A stretch of DNA of 10,161 nucleotides from an uncultured Selenomonadales bacterium (lineage in GTDB: Bacteria > Bacillota_C > Negativicutes > Selenomonadales > Selenomonadaceae). Positions 1 through 7,285 of this stretch are shown piece by piece. The DNA lies in NCBI GenBank assembly GCA_937907035.1, contig CALCTX010000335.1:1-10161 (forward strand). Direction: 5' to 3'. The translations under genes and the position numbers were made by a program. How positions within the stretch are numbered: the first letter of the stretch is position 1; every line of letters starts with the position of its first letter. The notes below the pieces were generated by a model. It made no database searches. It was not told the DNA's origin and worked only from the letters and a program-made list of their open reading frames with translations.

Positions 1-1218
1 TGCCAGAAATATAAAGTACAACATCTTAAAACAGATGGATAACAAAGTACCGACACTGGCTAATTCCAGAAGCAAGGCAATCAGTTCCATATGTGCCGCT
101 TCCGCCGCAGCCACAGTCATCATTTTGCTGACAAAACCATTAAACAGTGGCATTCCGGCAATAGAAAAACCACCAACAATAAAGCAAACACAAACCAAAG
201 GATATCGTTTTGCCATTCCGGCCAACTGATTTATCTTTCGCACACCAGTCGCATATATAATGGCATTACAACACATAAAGAGCAATGACTTGAACAGGAT
301 ATCACAGAATGCATGGGCTGTAGCACCATTCATACTCATTACAGTTCCGATTCCGGCACCGCAAACCATATATCCTACCTGGCTGATTATATGATAACTG
401 AGCAACTTGATCATGTCATTTTCCATAACGGCAAACACTGCACCATAGAGTGACATAATCACACCAGCCGTAATCAGCAATTCATTGCCGGCAAACAAAC
501 GAAGCAACGCATAAACCGCAACTTTTGTCGTGTAACTGCTCATAAACACGCTGCCTGTAACCGTTGCTGCTGAATAACCATCAGGAAGCCAGGAATGAAA
601 CGGTATAGCCGCAACATTTATCAATACACCGAAAAGAATTGCCCAAAATGCTGCATCATGCGGTCCTGCGAGTAAATTATGAACCAATATATCTCCTTCC
701 ATGAGTTTCACTACAACACCGTAAAGTACAGCACTGCCACTCAAAGCATGGACAAAGAAATATCGGAATCCTGCTCCCGCACTGCGCGGATCCGGATTAT
801 TCCAAATCAGGAAAAGAGATGTTGCCGCTTCCAGTTCCCAAAAGAATATGAACGTAAGCCAATCATGTGCCAATACGACCCCGATAGAGGCCCCGACATA
901 GGCCATCGAGCAAAATGCCTCCAACGAACTTTTATTATGACAACTGAAAATTCCTCCGATGACTCCCATAATGCAGAAAATAAACGTAAATATCCAGCTT
1001 AATTTATCAACAAAGAAATATTTAACAGTATATCCTTCCAACACAGGAAGTATTCCCAGTTCAACACCGGTACTTCCGCCCATATCAGTATTTAATATCC
1101 CGATAAGTGCCAATATAGGGCAGCACGCCAGGATCATCTTGCGCATTTTGGAATTGCCCATTGCGGCAAAAAGACCAATCGCTATAAAGATGATACCCGG
1201 ATGAATATTCTTAAGCAT
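1..1218 (-). CDS. Third antiporter-like (MrpD/NuoL-type) membrane subunit, 3' end outside window
   Basis: The frame is open for 406 codons to position 1 with no stop, so the gene is cut by the window edge. It encodes a polytopic membrane protein of the proton-conducting family (PF00361) shared by Mrp antiporters and complex I. Visible landmarks are the TM5-type WELE with E128/E130, the IPFHSWLPD loop (205-213), the TM8-type lysine K232 in TTKVAVYALLR, H302, K310 and the late-helix lysine K365. The lysine that normally lies five residues before the Pro of the PxHxWLP loop is Asn201. Asp306 sits where the two other copies in this operon have His. The ATG at 1218 overlaps the end of the preceding gene by 8 nt. 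AAAGGAG at 1231-1237 is 12 nt upstream; an in-frame ATG at 1230 abuts that site and is less likely. Family assignment is firm; the exact subunit name is not, because it resembles the divergent 'Na+/H+ antiporter subunit D' branch. Confidence 0.88.
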   Translation of the reverse strand, partial: MLKNIHPGIIFIAIGLFAAMGNSKMRKMILACCPILALIGILNTDMGGSTGVELGILPVLEGYTVKYFFVDKLSWIFTFIFCIMGVIGGIFSCHNKSSLEAFCSMAYVGASIGVVLAHDWLTFIFFWELEAATSLFLIWNNPDPRSAGAGFRYFFVHALSGSAVLYGVVVKLMEGDILVHNLLAGPHDAAFWAILFGVLINVAAIPFHSWLPDGYSAATVTGSVFMSSYTTKVAVYALLRLFAGNELLITAGVIMSLYGAVFAVMENDMIKLLSYHIISQVGYMVCGAGIGTVMSMNGATAHAFCDILFKSLLFMCCNAIIYATGVRKINQLAGMAKRYPLVCVCFIVGGFSIAGMPLFNGFVSKMMTVAAAEAAHMELIALLLELASVGTLLSICFKMLYFIFLA

Positions 1219-1477
1219 CTGGATCGTCATCTCCTTTCCGATAATAGTCTTCATCACGCTGCAAGATCGGTGTCAGAATAATCTTGGCCACAACTATCAG
1301 TACCGAACACCCGGCAAAAGAAAATACTAAGATACCGCACGGCATTTCCAAAATCGTTTCAGCACCCCAATAATGTATTCCTAATGACCAAGCTGCAAGC
1401 ACCAGAAAAACAGCACAGCTCGCAAAAAATATGATGGTCTTTATCCATTCTTTACGATTGCCAACGAGATCGATCAT
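1211..1477 (-). CDS. Small two-helix membrane protein of the Mrp-like operon
   Basis: This 88-residue protein has a short charged N-terminus, two predicted membrane helices (about 13-34 and 46-70) and an acidic tail containing LQRDEDYYRKGDDDPDA. I do not recognise a named family. It is co-encoded between two antiporter-like subunits, its ATG overlaps the stop of the upstream gene by 4 nt, and a GGGGAGGTGG ribosome binding site lies inside the end of that gene. The tight coupling suggests a small accessory or assembly subunit of the same membrane complex. The RDEDYY tail recalls small hypothetical proteins in related clusters, but that is from memory and was not checked. Its reality as a gene is well supported; its function is inferred only from position. 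Confidence 0.8.
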   Translation of the reverse strand: MIDLVGNRKEWIKTIIFFASCAVFLVLAAWSLGIHYWGAETILEMPCGILVFSFAGCSVLIVVAKIILTPILQRDEDYYRKGDDDPDA

Positions 1478-2982
1478 TTCCAGCCACCTCCCCAGCCGGC
1501 AGTGATCGCCGATGAAGCAATATCAGCCAGCTTATAGAAATCCGGCGGGAAAATATCCGGATTTACACCCATTATTAAAGCTAACAACGTTGTAAAACAA
1601 ATAGGTATCAACATACAATAGCTTATCGATCCGTAATGGCGCGGATCACCAGTCGGTTCAGGCTTAAAGAACGCAATTTTTACTACCGGCATCAAATATC
1701 CGACCGCCAACAGGCCTGATGCCAGCCAGACCAAAACAAATATCGGCTTCCCGGCCTGAATCGCACCCATAGCCAAATTCCATTTACTGATAAACCCGAC
1801 AATAAATGGCAATCCGGCTATACCCAAAGATGCTAAAGTAAAACAAGCCATCGTTACCGGCATCCGCTTGCCTATTCCATTCATATCGCTGATATTCGCC
1901 AAATGCGTCCGGACGATTATCGCTCCGGCACACATAAAGAGGGTGATCTTCATAAGTGCATGAGCAACAAGGTGCATATATGCTCCTTTGAAGGCCAAAG
2001 GTGTAAGCAATGCCGCCCCAAGTACAATATAACTTAATTGTCCGATTGTTGAAAATGCCAGCCGCTTTTTCAAATTGTCCTGTTTCAGAGCAATAAACGA
2101 GCTGATCAACATCGTTGCCACGGCTGCCCAAGCAAGGACATCAGCAACACCAAGTTGTGAAAGGAGCTTTGGTCCGAACACAAATCCAAGAATACGAAGT
2201 ACAGCAAATACACCGGTTTTTACAACCGCCACAGCATGCAAGAGTGCGCTGACCGGCGTCGGAGCGACCATTGCTGCCGGCAACCAGCCATGTAACGGCA
2301 TTACAGCAGCCTTTACACTGCCAGCTAATATCAAAAGAACAAACAATCCTTGAAGTACCCAATCCGGTGCCATTCCCCGGGCTAAAAAGCCACCCGCCTG
2401 GAAATCCATTGTCCCGGCAATATAATATACACCGACCGTACCAGCTAAAAACAACTGACCGGACACAAGTGTATAAGCCAAATATTTCCGTGATGCAAGT
2501 AACGCCTCTTCGTTACGTTCATGAATAACCAACGGATAACTGCAGATCGTCAGCATTTCATAAAATACGAAAAATGTAAGAAGATTTGACGCCGTCGAGA
2601 TTCCCATTGTCGATCCGATACAAAGCGCAAAAAATGCAAAGTACCCTGTCTGCCACGATTCATGGTGATTTCGCATATATCCGACACTGTAAAAATTGAT
2701 CGGTATCCATAACAACGATGCCAAACAAGCAAATATCATACCAGCCGGATCAGTCCGCAACGTAAGACCGACCGAATCAGTCAGCATAAACAACGTATAC
2801 TCATAAACATTCCCATCAAGCACGCCGCCAACCATACTGAAAATTATCCCGGCCGTCGTGACAGAAGCTATTGTACTCCACGCTTCGCGAATATTAGGAT
2901 ATTTATCCGTACACGAAACAAGGATTGCCGCCAAAAGAGGTATCCCTACTGCCAAGAACGGACGTGCATCTACAATCGTCAT
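1474..2982 (-). CDS. Proton-conducting antiporter-like subunit, NuoM/MrpD type (second copy)
   Basis: A 502-residue polytopic protein of PF00361, the usual length for NuoM, HyfB/HyfF and MrpD proteins. The ion-path residues are all present: E142 in FYEMLTICSY (TM5), K224 in GSVKAAVMPLHGWLP (TM7), K255 in VAVVKTG (TM8), H337 and H341 with K345 in HLVAHALMK, and K400 in FISKW (TM12). The stretch from PLHGWLP through APTPVSALLHA to VVKTG is a textbook NuoM-like signature. In the plasma membrane it should move protons or Na+ through a half-channel pair. The start overlaps the previous gene by ATGA, with GGAGGTG at 2991-2997. It is paralogous to its neighbour at 2979-4478. Which ion it carries cannot be read from the sequence. 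Confidence 0.95.
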   Translation of the reverse strand: MTIVDARPFLAVGIPLLAAILVSCTDKYPNIREAWSTIASVTTAGIIFSMVGGVLDGNVYEYTLFMLTDSVGLTLRTDPAGMIFACLASLLWIPINFYSVGYMRNHHESWQTGYFAFFALCIGSTMGISTASNLLTFFVFYEMLTICSYPLVIHERNEEALLASRKYLAYTLVSGQLFLAGTVGVYYIAGTMDFQAGGFLARGMAPDWVLQGLFVLLILAGSVKAAVMPLHGWLPAAMVAPTPVSALLHAVAVVKTGVFAVLRILGFVFGPKLLSQLGVADVLAWAAVATMLISSFIALKQDNLKKRLAFSTIGQLSYIVLGAALLTPLAFKGAYMHLVAHALMKITLFMCAGAIIVRTHLANISDMNGIGKRMPVTMACFTLASLGIAGLPFIVGFISKWNLAMGAIQAGKPIFVLVWLASGLLAVGYLMPVVKIAFFKPEPTGDPRHYGSISYCMLIPICFTTLLALIMGVNPDIFPPDFYKLADIASSAITAGWGGGWK

Positions 2983-4478
2983 CTTAACAACACCTCCGGC
3001 AAACCAATATTTATAACATCAGTCACTATCGTACTGCTGCAAACGCCTAAAACTAAAATTGCAAGCGCAGTAATACCGATTGGCACTACCATACTCGTCG
3101 GCAAACCAAATCTGGTATCAGGCGGATTGATCTCAGTAAGGGAAGCTTCCTTCTGTACGAACATCTGCTCAACAATACGGAAATAATAAACGGCATTAAG
3201 AAGCGAACTTACAACAAGAACTATCATAAAGAAATACTGTTGAGCTTCATAAGCACCAATCATAAGATACCATTTGCTAAAGAAACCGCAAGTCGGTGGA
3301 ATACCAACCATTGAAAGTGATGCCAAAATTACAGCAATACTGCTTATAGGCATCTTTTTGTGCAGATTTCCCAGTCGGTACATGTTTACTTCACCAAACC
3401 GGTAAGAAATACCACCGATGACCAAGAACAGGCAACACTTCATAAAAGCATGATTGATAAGATGAAGCACAGCACCGACAAAACCGTAAATATTGCCGAT
3501 CGCAATACCGACCGCAATATAACCGAGCTGGGCAACTGACGAATACGCCAGCATACGGCGGAAATCATACTGGGCCAAGGCCATGATCGAACCGATCAAT
3601 ATACCGCCAACACCCATAATACCCAAAGCATTTAAAAGCGATCCCATCACCGTATTATGAACACCGAATACATAGAAGAAAAATCTCAGCATCGCGTATG
3701 CCGGAACCTTACTCATACATCCGGAAATAAGGCCCGCTGCCCCCGGATGAGAATATGTATATGCATCCGGCTGCCAGCCATGGAGTGGGAACAATGCCAT
3801 TTTGATACCAAACGCGATCAAAATGCAAGCCACCGCAAAAGCAAAGAGCGGCGTATGAATAAGTGGCTGAATTCTCACACTGATATCAGCCATATTAAGC
3901 GAACCGGTCATCGCATAAATATAACCTATACCGATAAGATAAAACGAAGCGGCAATAGTTCCTACGAGCAGATACCTGAACGCTGCCAACATTGATTTTT
4001 TACCACCAAGTGCGATAAGCCCATAACCGGCAAGTGACATAATCTCCAAATAAACGTACATATTAAATACGTCACCGGTGACTGTCATACCACAAAGGCC
4101 TACTGTCAGGAGCCCATAAAGCGTATAATAGCCGCCATAATGAAGCCAATCTTCATTTTCCAAAAACGGTTTGCCATAAAAACTTACCACCAAAGAAATA
4201 AAGGTAATCATACACAACACCGAGGTATTAAGTGGATCAACCACAAATTCGATACCTATCGGTGGCTGCCAATTACCCATCCAGTAGTGCATCGCACCAC
4301 CTTTTCCGGCTAAAACGTCCCGCAATGTAATAACCGAACTGACAAACGAGCCAAGCAATGCAAGCTGAACCATCCTCGCTCCGAGCTTGCGACTGAACCG
4401 GCTGAATGCCAAACAAAGCAGGGATGCTGTCAAAGGCAAAAGCACGATGAATACAGGACTGTGTGTCCCTAATGTCAT
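2979..4478 (-). CDS. Proton-conducting antiporter-like subunit, MrpD/MbhH type (first copy)
   Basis: A 499-residue, roughly 14-helix membrane protein of PF00361, directly downstream of the MrpC-like gene as mrpD or mbhH would be. Key residues are E145 in YVYLEIMSL (TM5), K226 in GIKMALFPLHGWQPDAY (TM7), K257 in MSKVPAYAMLR (TM8), H339, H343 and K347 in HLINHAFMK, and K402 in FFSKW (TM12). All charged positions needed for an antiporter-like proton path are present. Note Gln236 in HGWQPDA, where Leu is usual; many MrpD/MBH-type proteins share this. The ATG overlaps the mrpC-like stop by 4 nt, with AAGGAGG about 8 nt upstream. By synteny it corresponds to MrpD/MbhH. Whether it drives Na+/H+ exchange or couples to a redox module depends on genes outside the window. 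Confidence 0.95.
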   Translation of the reverse strand: MTLGTHSPVFIVLLPLTASLLCLAFSRFSRKLGARMVQLALLGSFVSSVITLRDVLAGKGGAMHYWMGNWQPPIGIEFVVDPLNTSVLCMITFISLVVSFYGKPFLENEDWLHYGGYYTLYGLLTVGLCGMTVTGDVFNMYVYLEIMSLAGYGLIALGGKKSMLAAFRYLLVGTIAASFYLIGIGYIYAMTGSLNMADISVRIQPLIHTPLFAFAVACILIAFGIKMALFPLHGWQPDAYTYSHPGAAGLISGCMSKVPAYAMLRFFFYVFGVHNTVMGSLLNALGIMGVGGILIGSIMALAQYDFRRMLAYSSVAQLGYIAVGIAIGNIYGFVGAVLHLINHAFMKCCLFLVIGGISYRFGEVNMYRLGNLHKKMPISSIAVILASLSMVGIPPTCGFFSKWYLMIGAYEAQQYFFMIVLVVSSLLNAVYYFRIVEQMFVQKEASLTEINPPDTRFGLPTSMVVPIGITALAILVLGVCSSTIVTDVINIGLPEVLLR

Positions 4479-4849
4479 TTGCTAGCCCTCCTTAAGATCT
4501 CTGGTTCCTCCAGCGATCCGTAGAATTCTTTGATCCGCATCAAAAGTGCTAAAGCAACGCCGGTAGTACCCATACTAACAACAATAGCCGTCAGCATCAA
4601 AGCATGAGGCAACGGATTAATATACGCCGCCGGATCCACATTGCCCGGAACCAAAATTGGGATCATCCCGCCTTCCTTCTGTGCAAAACACAGATAGAAG
4701 AAAATTACTGCAACCTGCATAACATTCATTGCCATGAGTTTCTTCAAATAATTCTTCGCCAAAACCATACCATAAACGCCCAAGAAGAAAAGTATCATGA
4801 CTAATGTATAAATTCCCCGCGTAGCAAGGAAACTATTCAACGCTTCCAT
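4475..4849 (-). CDS. mrpC: MrpC/MnhC-like (NuoK-family) subunit
   Basis: A 124-residue protein with three predicted helices (about 14-32, 36-55 and 84-106), typical of MrpC/MbhG and complex I NuoK. The third helix region carries PLPHALMLTAIVVSMG followed by TTGVALALL, the NuoK/MnhC signature (ALxLTAIVI then AxTAxxLAL). Between helices 2 and 3 is a roughly 25-residue loop (VPGNVDPAAYINP), common in MrpC and absent from NuoK, which favours the Mrp assignment. The start overlaps the preceding stop by 1 nt (TGATG), with GGAGGAG just upstream. MrpC packs against MrpD and helps form the lateral ion path. Position between the MrpB-like and MrpD-like genes agrees. Confidence 0.93.
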   Translation of the reverse strand: MEALNSFLATRGIYTLVMILFFLGVYGMVLAKNYLKKLMAMNVMQVAVIFFYLCFAQKEGGMIPILVPGNVDPAAYINPLPHALMLTAIVVSMGTTGVALALLMRIKEFYGSLEEPEILRRASK

Positions 4850-5289
4850 CAGTCCTCACTCCTCCTTATTACTGCATCCATGATATTGAGTATCGTCATC
4901 ATTACGCAGATCGTTACACCAGTCTCGATCATTAAAATACCCAGTGCATGAAGCTCCGGTACCTTATCCATCGTTACCGGCAAAAAGCTGTAATCAAGGA
5001 ACTTACCACCGCCGAGCAAAGTTAACCAGCCTGCCAAAGCATAAATGAAAGTTCCTACTCCCGCAAGTGCAAGGGAATTTTCCATCTTTACGTTGAAAAT
5101 TGTTTCGTCTTCACCAAGAATAAGCCGTGCCAAAACTATACCAAATCCAAGAACAACACCGGCTTGAAAGCCGCCCCCCGGTGACGATTCGCCCAAAATC
5201 AAAGCATAAATCGCATAAACAACAGTAAACGGCACCAGAATACGAAATGCAATGTTCAACAAGATTCCGCCAAAAGGCTCTTTCATCAT
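4849..5289 (-). CDS. mrpB: MrpB/MnhB-like (MbhF) subunit
   Basis: A 146-residue protein with about four helices (10-31, 43-58, 74-93 and 115-138) and the diagnostic MnhB (PF04039) motif SSPGGGFQAG at residues 35-44. His114 and Glu122 in the last helix region (PELHALGILMIETGV) match the conserved polar positions of the family. The start is the first of two consecutive ATG codons and overlaps the preceding gene by ATGA; the upstream AAAAGGATG is a weaker ribosome binding site than elsewhere in the operon, so translational coupling is likely. It is the counterpart of MrpB and of MbhF, structural subunits of the Na+-translocating half in Mrp and MBH complexes. Confidence 0.94.
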   Translation of the reverse strand: MMKEPFGGILLNIAFRILVPFTVVYAIYALILGESSPGGGFQAGVVLGFGIVLARLILGEDETIFNVKMENSLALAGVGTFIYALAGWLTLLGGGKFLDYSFLPVTMDKVPELHALGILMIETGVTICVMMTILNIMDAVIRRSED

Positions 5290-5591
5290 TCGTAATCATC
5301 ATCCTTTTCCGGGCGCCGCCCTGCTGTAGATTTGCTCAAGATCAAAGTTGCTGTCAACCCCGAAAGGAACATAACGGTTGTCTCCCACATCGTATCAAAA
5401 CCTCTGTAGTCAGCCAAAGTTCCCGTTACAATATTTGCTGAACCGGTATCCAATTCACTCTGAGCAATGTACACCGGAGTAATATGTTGGTTAGGAACAC
5501 TGTTCTTATCCCCGATCTCCGGTAAAAAGATTACGCTGCTGTAAAACAAACCAGTCAGCAGTCCAAGTACAGTAATTACAAATCCGCGCAT
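5286..5591 (-). CDS. MbhE-like subunit (stand-alone C-terminal piece of MrpA)
   Basis: A 101-residue protein with an N-terminal helix (4-24), an extracytoplasmic stretch and a C-terminal helix (70-87), ending in an acidic tail. The signature is NIVTGTLADYRGFDTMWET at 53-71, equivalent to NVxLVDFRGFDTLGE near the C-terminus of MrpA and in MbhE (PF20501). Glu70 is the conserved acidic residue implicated in the Na+ path of Mrp/MBH proteins. Trp69 replaces the usual Gly. Its start shares one nucleotide with the preceding stop (TAATG), with AGGTGG as ribosome binding site. A separate MbhE gene, not fused to a large MrpA, is typical of MBH/MBS/MBX-type loci. Confidence 0.88.
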   Translation of the reverse strand: MRGFVITVLGLLTGLFYSSVIFLPEIGDKNSVPNQHITPVYIAQSELDTGSANIVTGTLADYRGFDTMWETTVMFLSGLTATLILSKSTAGRRPEKDDDYE

Positions 5592-5833
5592 TACTTACAC
5601 CACCTGCCCAACTTCTTTAATGCAATAACATAGAATATCGTTGAAACAGTACCAACGACTACCTCTGTAAACGCCACATCCGGAGAACCCATCATTAAAT
5701 AAAGCAGCACCGCACAAAAACTGAAGGCTCCATAGATCATTACAGCACTTAAAAGGTCTCGCTCATAAATAATACAAACAGTGATCAAAATCAGAAAAAC
5801 AAGCAGTACAGCCTCAATCGTGTAAATCTGCAT
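5591..5833 (-). CDS. MbhD-like subunit (DUF4040, stand-alone piece of MrpA)
   Basis: An 80-residue, three-helix protein (about 5-23, 28-48 and 57-73). It carries PDVAFTEVVVG at 51-61, the hallmark of PF13244 (MbhD/DUF4040), which is also found in the C-terminal region of MrpA. Glu57 in this motif is the conserved helix glutamate. The ATG lies 20 nt inside the end of the mrpG-like gene, with AAAGGAGG 9 nt upstream, so the start is well supported. As in MBH, this domain is encoded separately and followed by the MbhE-like gene. It probably contributes to the Na+ conduit at the MrpA/MrpG-like interface. Confidence 0.92.
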   Translation of the reverse strand: MQIYTIEAVLLVFLILITVCIIYERDLLSAVMIYGAFSFCAVLLYLMMGSPDVAFTEVVVGTVSTIFYVIALKKLGRWCK

Positions 5834-6185
5834 CAGCTTCCGCCTCCTTTTCCAATTCCTCTTTCCGGCTCAATGTCCATACCGGATGCCCGGTTTTATA
5901 CGCAGCCTTGGAAAGAATATGAGAACCAATTGGATTTCCTATAAAAATGAACAGAAAAATTATGATTATCTTGGCTGAAGTAATTGAATACCCGTTATAA
6001 ACCGCTAATCCCAAAAATACAAGCATAGTCCCCAATGTCTCACTATTACCGGAAGCATGGATCCGACTGTAAAAATCCGGCAGCCTGAGCATTCCTATCA
6101 AAGAACCGATCAAAAAAATCAGACCGACCCCCATGAGAAGGTAAGCTATCACATTTTGAACTACTGTCGCAGTCACACATGTCAT
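5814..6185 (-). CDS. mrpG: MrpG/MnhG-like (MbhC) subunit
   Basis: A 123-residue protein with three predicted helices (about 9-32, 48-64 and 68-84). It has the family signature RLPDFYSRIHAS at 34-45, followed by GNSETLG, and NPIGSHILSKAAYKTG after the third helix (PF03334). The C-terminal 20 residues are a charged cytoplasmic tail rich in Glu and Asp, and the next gene's ribosome binding site lies in this coding stretch. The start overlaps the mrpF-like stop by ATGA. MrpG is an essential small subunit of Mrp antiporters and corresponds to MbhC in MBH. Length and motifs are normal. Confidence 0.95.
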   Translation of the reverse strand: MTCVTATVVQNVIAYLLMGVGLIFLIGSLIGMLRLPDFYSRIHASGNSETLGTMLVFLGLAVYNGYSITSAKIIIIFLFIFIGNPIGSHILSKAAYKTGHPVWTLSRKEELEKEAEADADLHD

Positions 6186-6445
6186 AATTTCTTACCCCCT
6201 AAATATTTAGCTAATATAACCGATCCCAAACAGCCCATCATTGCGTATGCCATCGCCAGATCGACATACATTCCCGGTTGCTTGTCCATAAAGCCAAATA
6301 AAACGATCAACAATATGGTATCTGCCGTAATAACACCCAAACCATTCATCCGATCAAAAATCGTCGGGCCGATAAATAATCGTTGCAACATCAATCCGAT
6401 CGTCATAAGAAGGACTACCATGATCACGATAAAAAATATCTGCAT
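6182..6445 (-). CDS. mrpF: MrpF/MnhF-like (MbhB) subunit
   Basis: An 87-residue, three-helix protein. The loop after helix 1 reads RLFIGPTIFDRMNGL (22-36), matching the GPxxxDRxxAL signature of PF04066, and the last helix begins YVDLAMAYAMMG (60-71) with the conserved Asp62. The start codon is 1 nt after the upstream stop and is preceded by GGGAGG, 9 nt away, inside the end of the mrpE-like gene. In Mrp complexes this is the ion-path-lining F subunit; in MBH it is MbhB. Size and motifs are those of an intact family member. Confidence 0.95.
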   Translation of the reverse strand: MQIFFIVIMVVLLMTIGLMLQRLFIGPTIFDRMNGLGVITADTILLIVLFGFMDKQPGMYVDLAMAYAMMGCLGSVILAKYLGGKKL

Positions 6446-6446
6446 A

Positions 6447-7025
6447 TCAATAATCCTCCCTAATTAACTCAAACTCGAATTCTTCCCCAAATAGCCATGC
6501 AACTTTGGCCGGCATCCCGCTTGGGTCTTTTAATCCATCAGCTGCTCCATCTGTCAGGGCATGTACTTCGAACAGACCATCCTCAGTCACATTCATCGTC
6601 ACTGTCCCGGGAGTCAGCGTGATCGAATTTGCTAAGATCACCTGCGCCATCGGATGTGCTGCCCTGTAGCGGAAAACAACCACGCCCGGGTTAATATCAA
6701 GCTCCGCACGTACCGTAGCTTTGATGACATCCACGTTTGCCAGGACAAGCTGCCACATCAGCCAAAAAAAGTAATACACCAAACGGAATGGGTTAATTCC
6801 GAATACAAAGTAATACTTTGTATTTTCCTTATCCGGCACCAACAAAAGCGGATAACACGCCCAGGCAGTAATTACTGCCGTAAGTACTCCATAAGTCATA
6901 AACTTGACCTCTGTGTTGCCAGACAGGAGCATCCAGAAGCAAAACAACATGACTGCCAAAACAAAACGATGAATGATCGATGATCCGGCTATCTCCTTGT
7001 TATGCACTGCACCCATACTTGACAC
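6447..7025 (-). CDS. mrpE: MrpE/MnhE-like (MbhA) subunit, first gene of the operon
   Basis: From the GTG at 7025 this gives 192 residues, with helices at about 19-36, 42-62 and 80-98 and a cytoplasmic C-terminal domain of the MnhE family (PF01899). Its signature is LANSITLTPGTVTM at 131-144, preceded by DVIKATVRAELDINPGVV. The frame stays open up to a GTG at 7094 (215 residues), but that start has no good ribosome binding site, whereas GTG 7025 follows GAGGTGA by 5 nt. An ATG at 7016 is a further, less well-spaced alternative. MrpE supports assembly and antiport in Mrp systems and corresponds to MbhA. As the first gene, its upstream region (7026-7167) should contain the operon promoter, but I could not pick one with confidence. 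Confidence 0.92.
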   Translation of the reverse strand: MSSMGAVHNKEIAGSSIIHRFVLAVMLFCFWMLLSGNTEVKFMTYGVLTAVITAWACYPLLLVPDKENTKYYFVFGINPFRLVYYFFWLMWQLVLANVDVIKATVRAELDINPGVVVFRYRAAHPMAQVILANSITLTPGTVTMNVTEDGLFEVHALTDGAADGLKDPSGMPAKVAWLFGEEFEFELIREDY

Positions 7026-7030
7026 TCTAA

Positions 7031-7037
7031 TCACCTC
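7031..7037 (-). promoter_or_regulatory. Ribosome binding site that sets the mrpE start
   Basis: On the minus strand GAGGTGA is a near-perfect anti-16S match, 5 nt upstream of GTG 7025. It argues for 7025 over the longer open frame beginning at 7094. Confidence 0.7.
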
Positions 7038-7167
7038 ACCTACATTTTGAGCCGAAAACGGCAAATAACTTTTTGCTATAGTAAAAATAACCACAAGTTA
7101 TTTTATTCCGTTTCATATCTAGTTATATATTCACCTTAAATCTCCTAAATCCTGCCACAGACTTCAT

Positions 7168-7223
7168 AAAAAAAAGAAAAAACGGCAAAAATTTGCCAAA
7201 TAATCAATGCAAATTTTGCCGTT
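7168..7223 (-). terminator. Rho-independent terminator of the DUF1638-leuA unit
   Basis: On the minus strand a stem of about 15 bp (arms 7209-7223 and 7181-7196, one bulged base) has the AACGGCAAA/TTTGCCGTT outer part and a 12-nt loop. It is followed by a T-rich run (complement of the A run 7168-7180). It starts 62 nt after the leuA stop. The plus-strand side is followed only by a short, mixed T stretch, so bidirectional action is possible but weaker. Confidence 0.9.
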
Positions 7224-7285
7224 ATTTTAAATACTAATTTTTTAATAACTATTTTATATACTGCAAATCAGCTTTTCACTTAAAA

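Larger units (their letters stand above)
1..7025 (-). other. Eleven-gene MBH/Mrp-type ion-translocating operon
   Basis: Eleven genes run in one direction with junctions of -20 to +1 nt, so they are almost certainly one transcript with translational coupling. The order E, F, G, MbhD, MbhE, B, C, D, D', small protein, D'' reproduces mbhA-H of archaeal membrane-bound hydrogenase and the sulfane-reducing MBS complex, then adds further antiporter-like subunits (MBS is known to carry two). In canonical mrp operons A comes first and E-F-G last. No terminator or gene for a NuoB-, NuoD- or NuoH-like redox or coupling subunit is seen before the left edge. The operon is therefore either a redox-free multi-antiporter or the membrane arm of a larger complex. 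Confidence 0.85.

Noticed and set aside
35..1204. Plus-strand open frames opposite the third antiporter-like gene
   Set aside because: The minus strand is continuously open there with clear PF00361 motifs; the plus-strand translations resemble no protein and are shadows.
7026..7094. A longer MrpE starting at GTG 7094 (215 residues)
   Set aside because: It adds 23 residues not expected for the family and has no good ribosome binding site, whereas GTG 7025 has GAGGTGA at ideal spacing.
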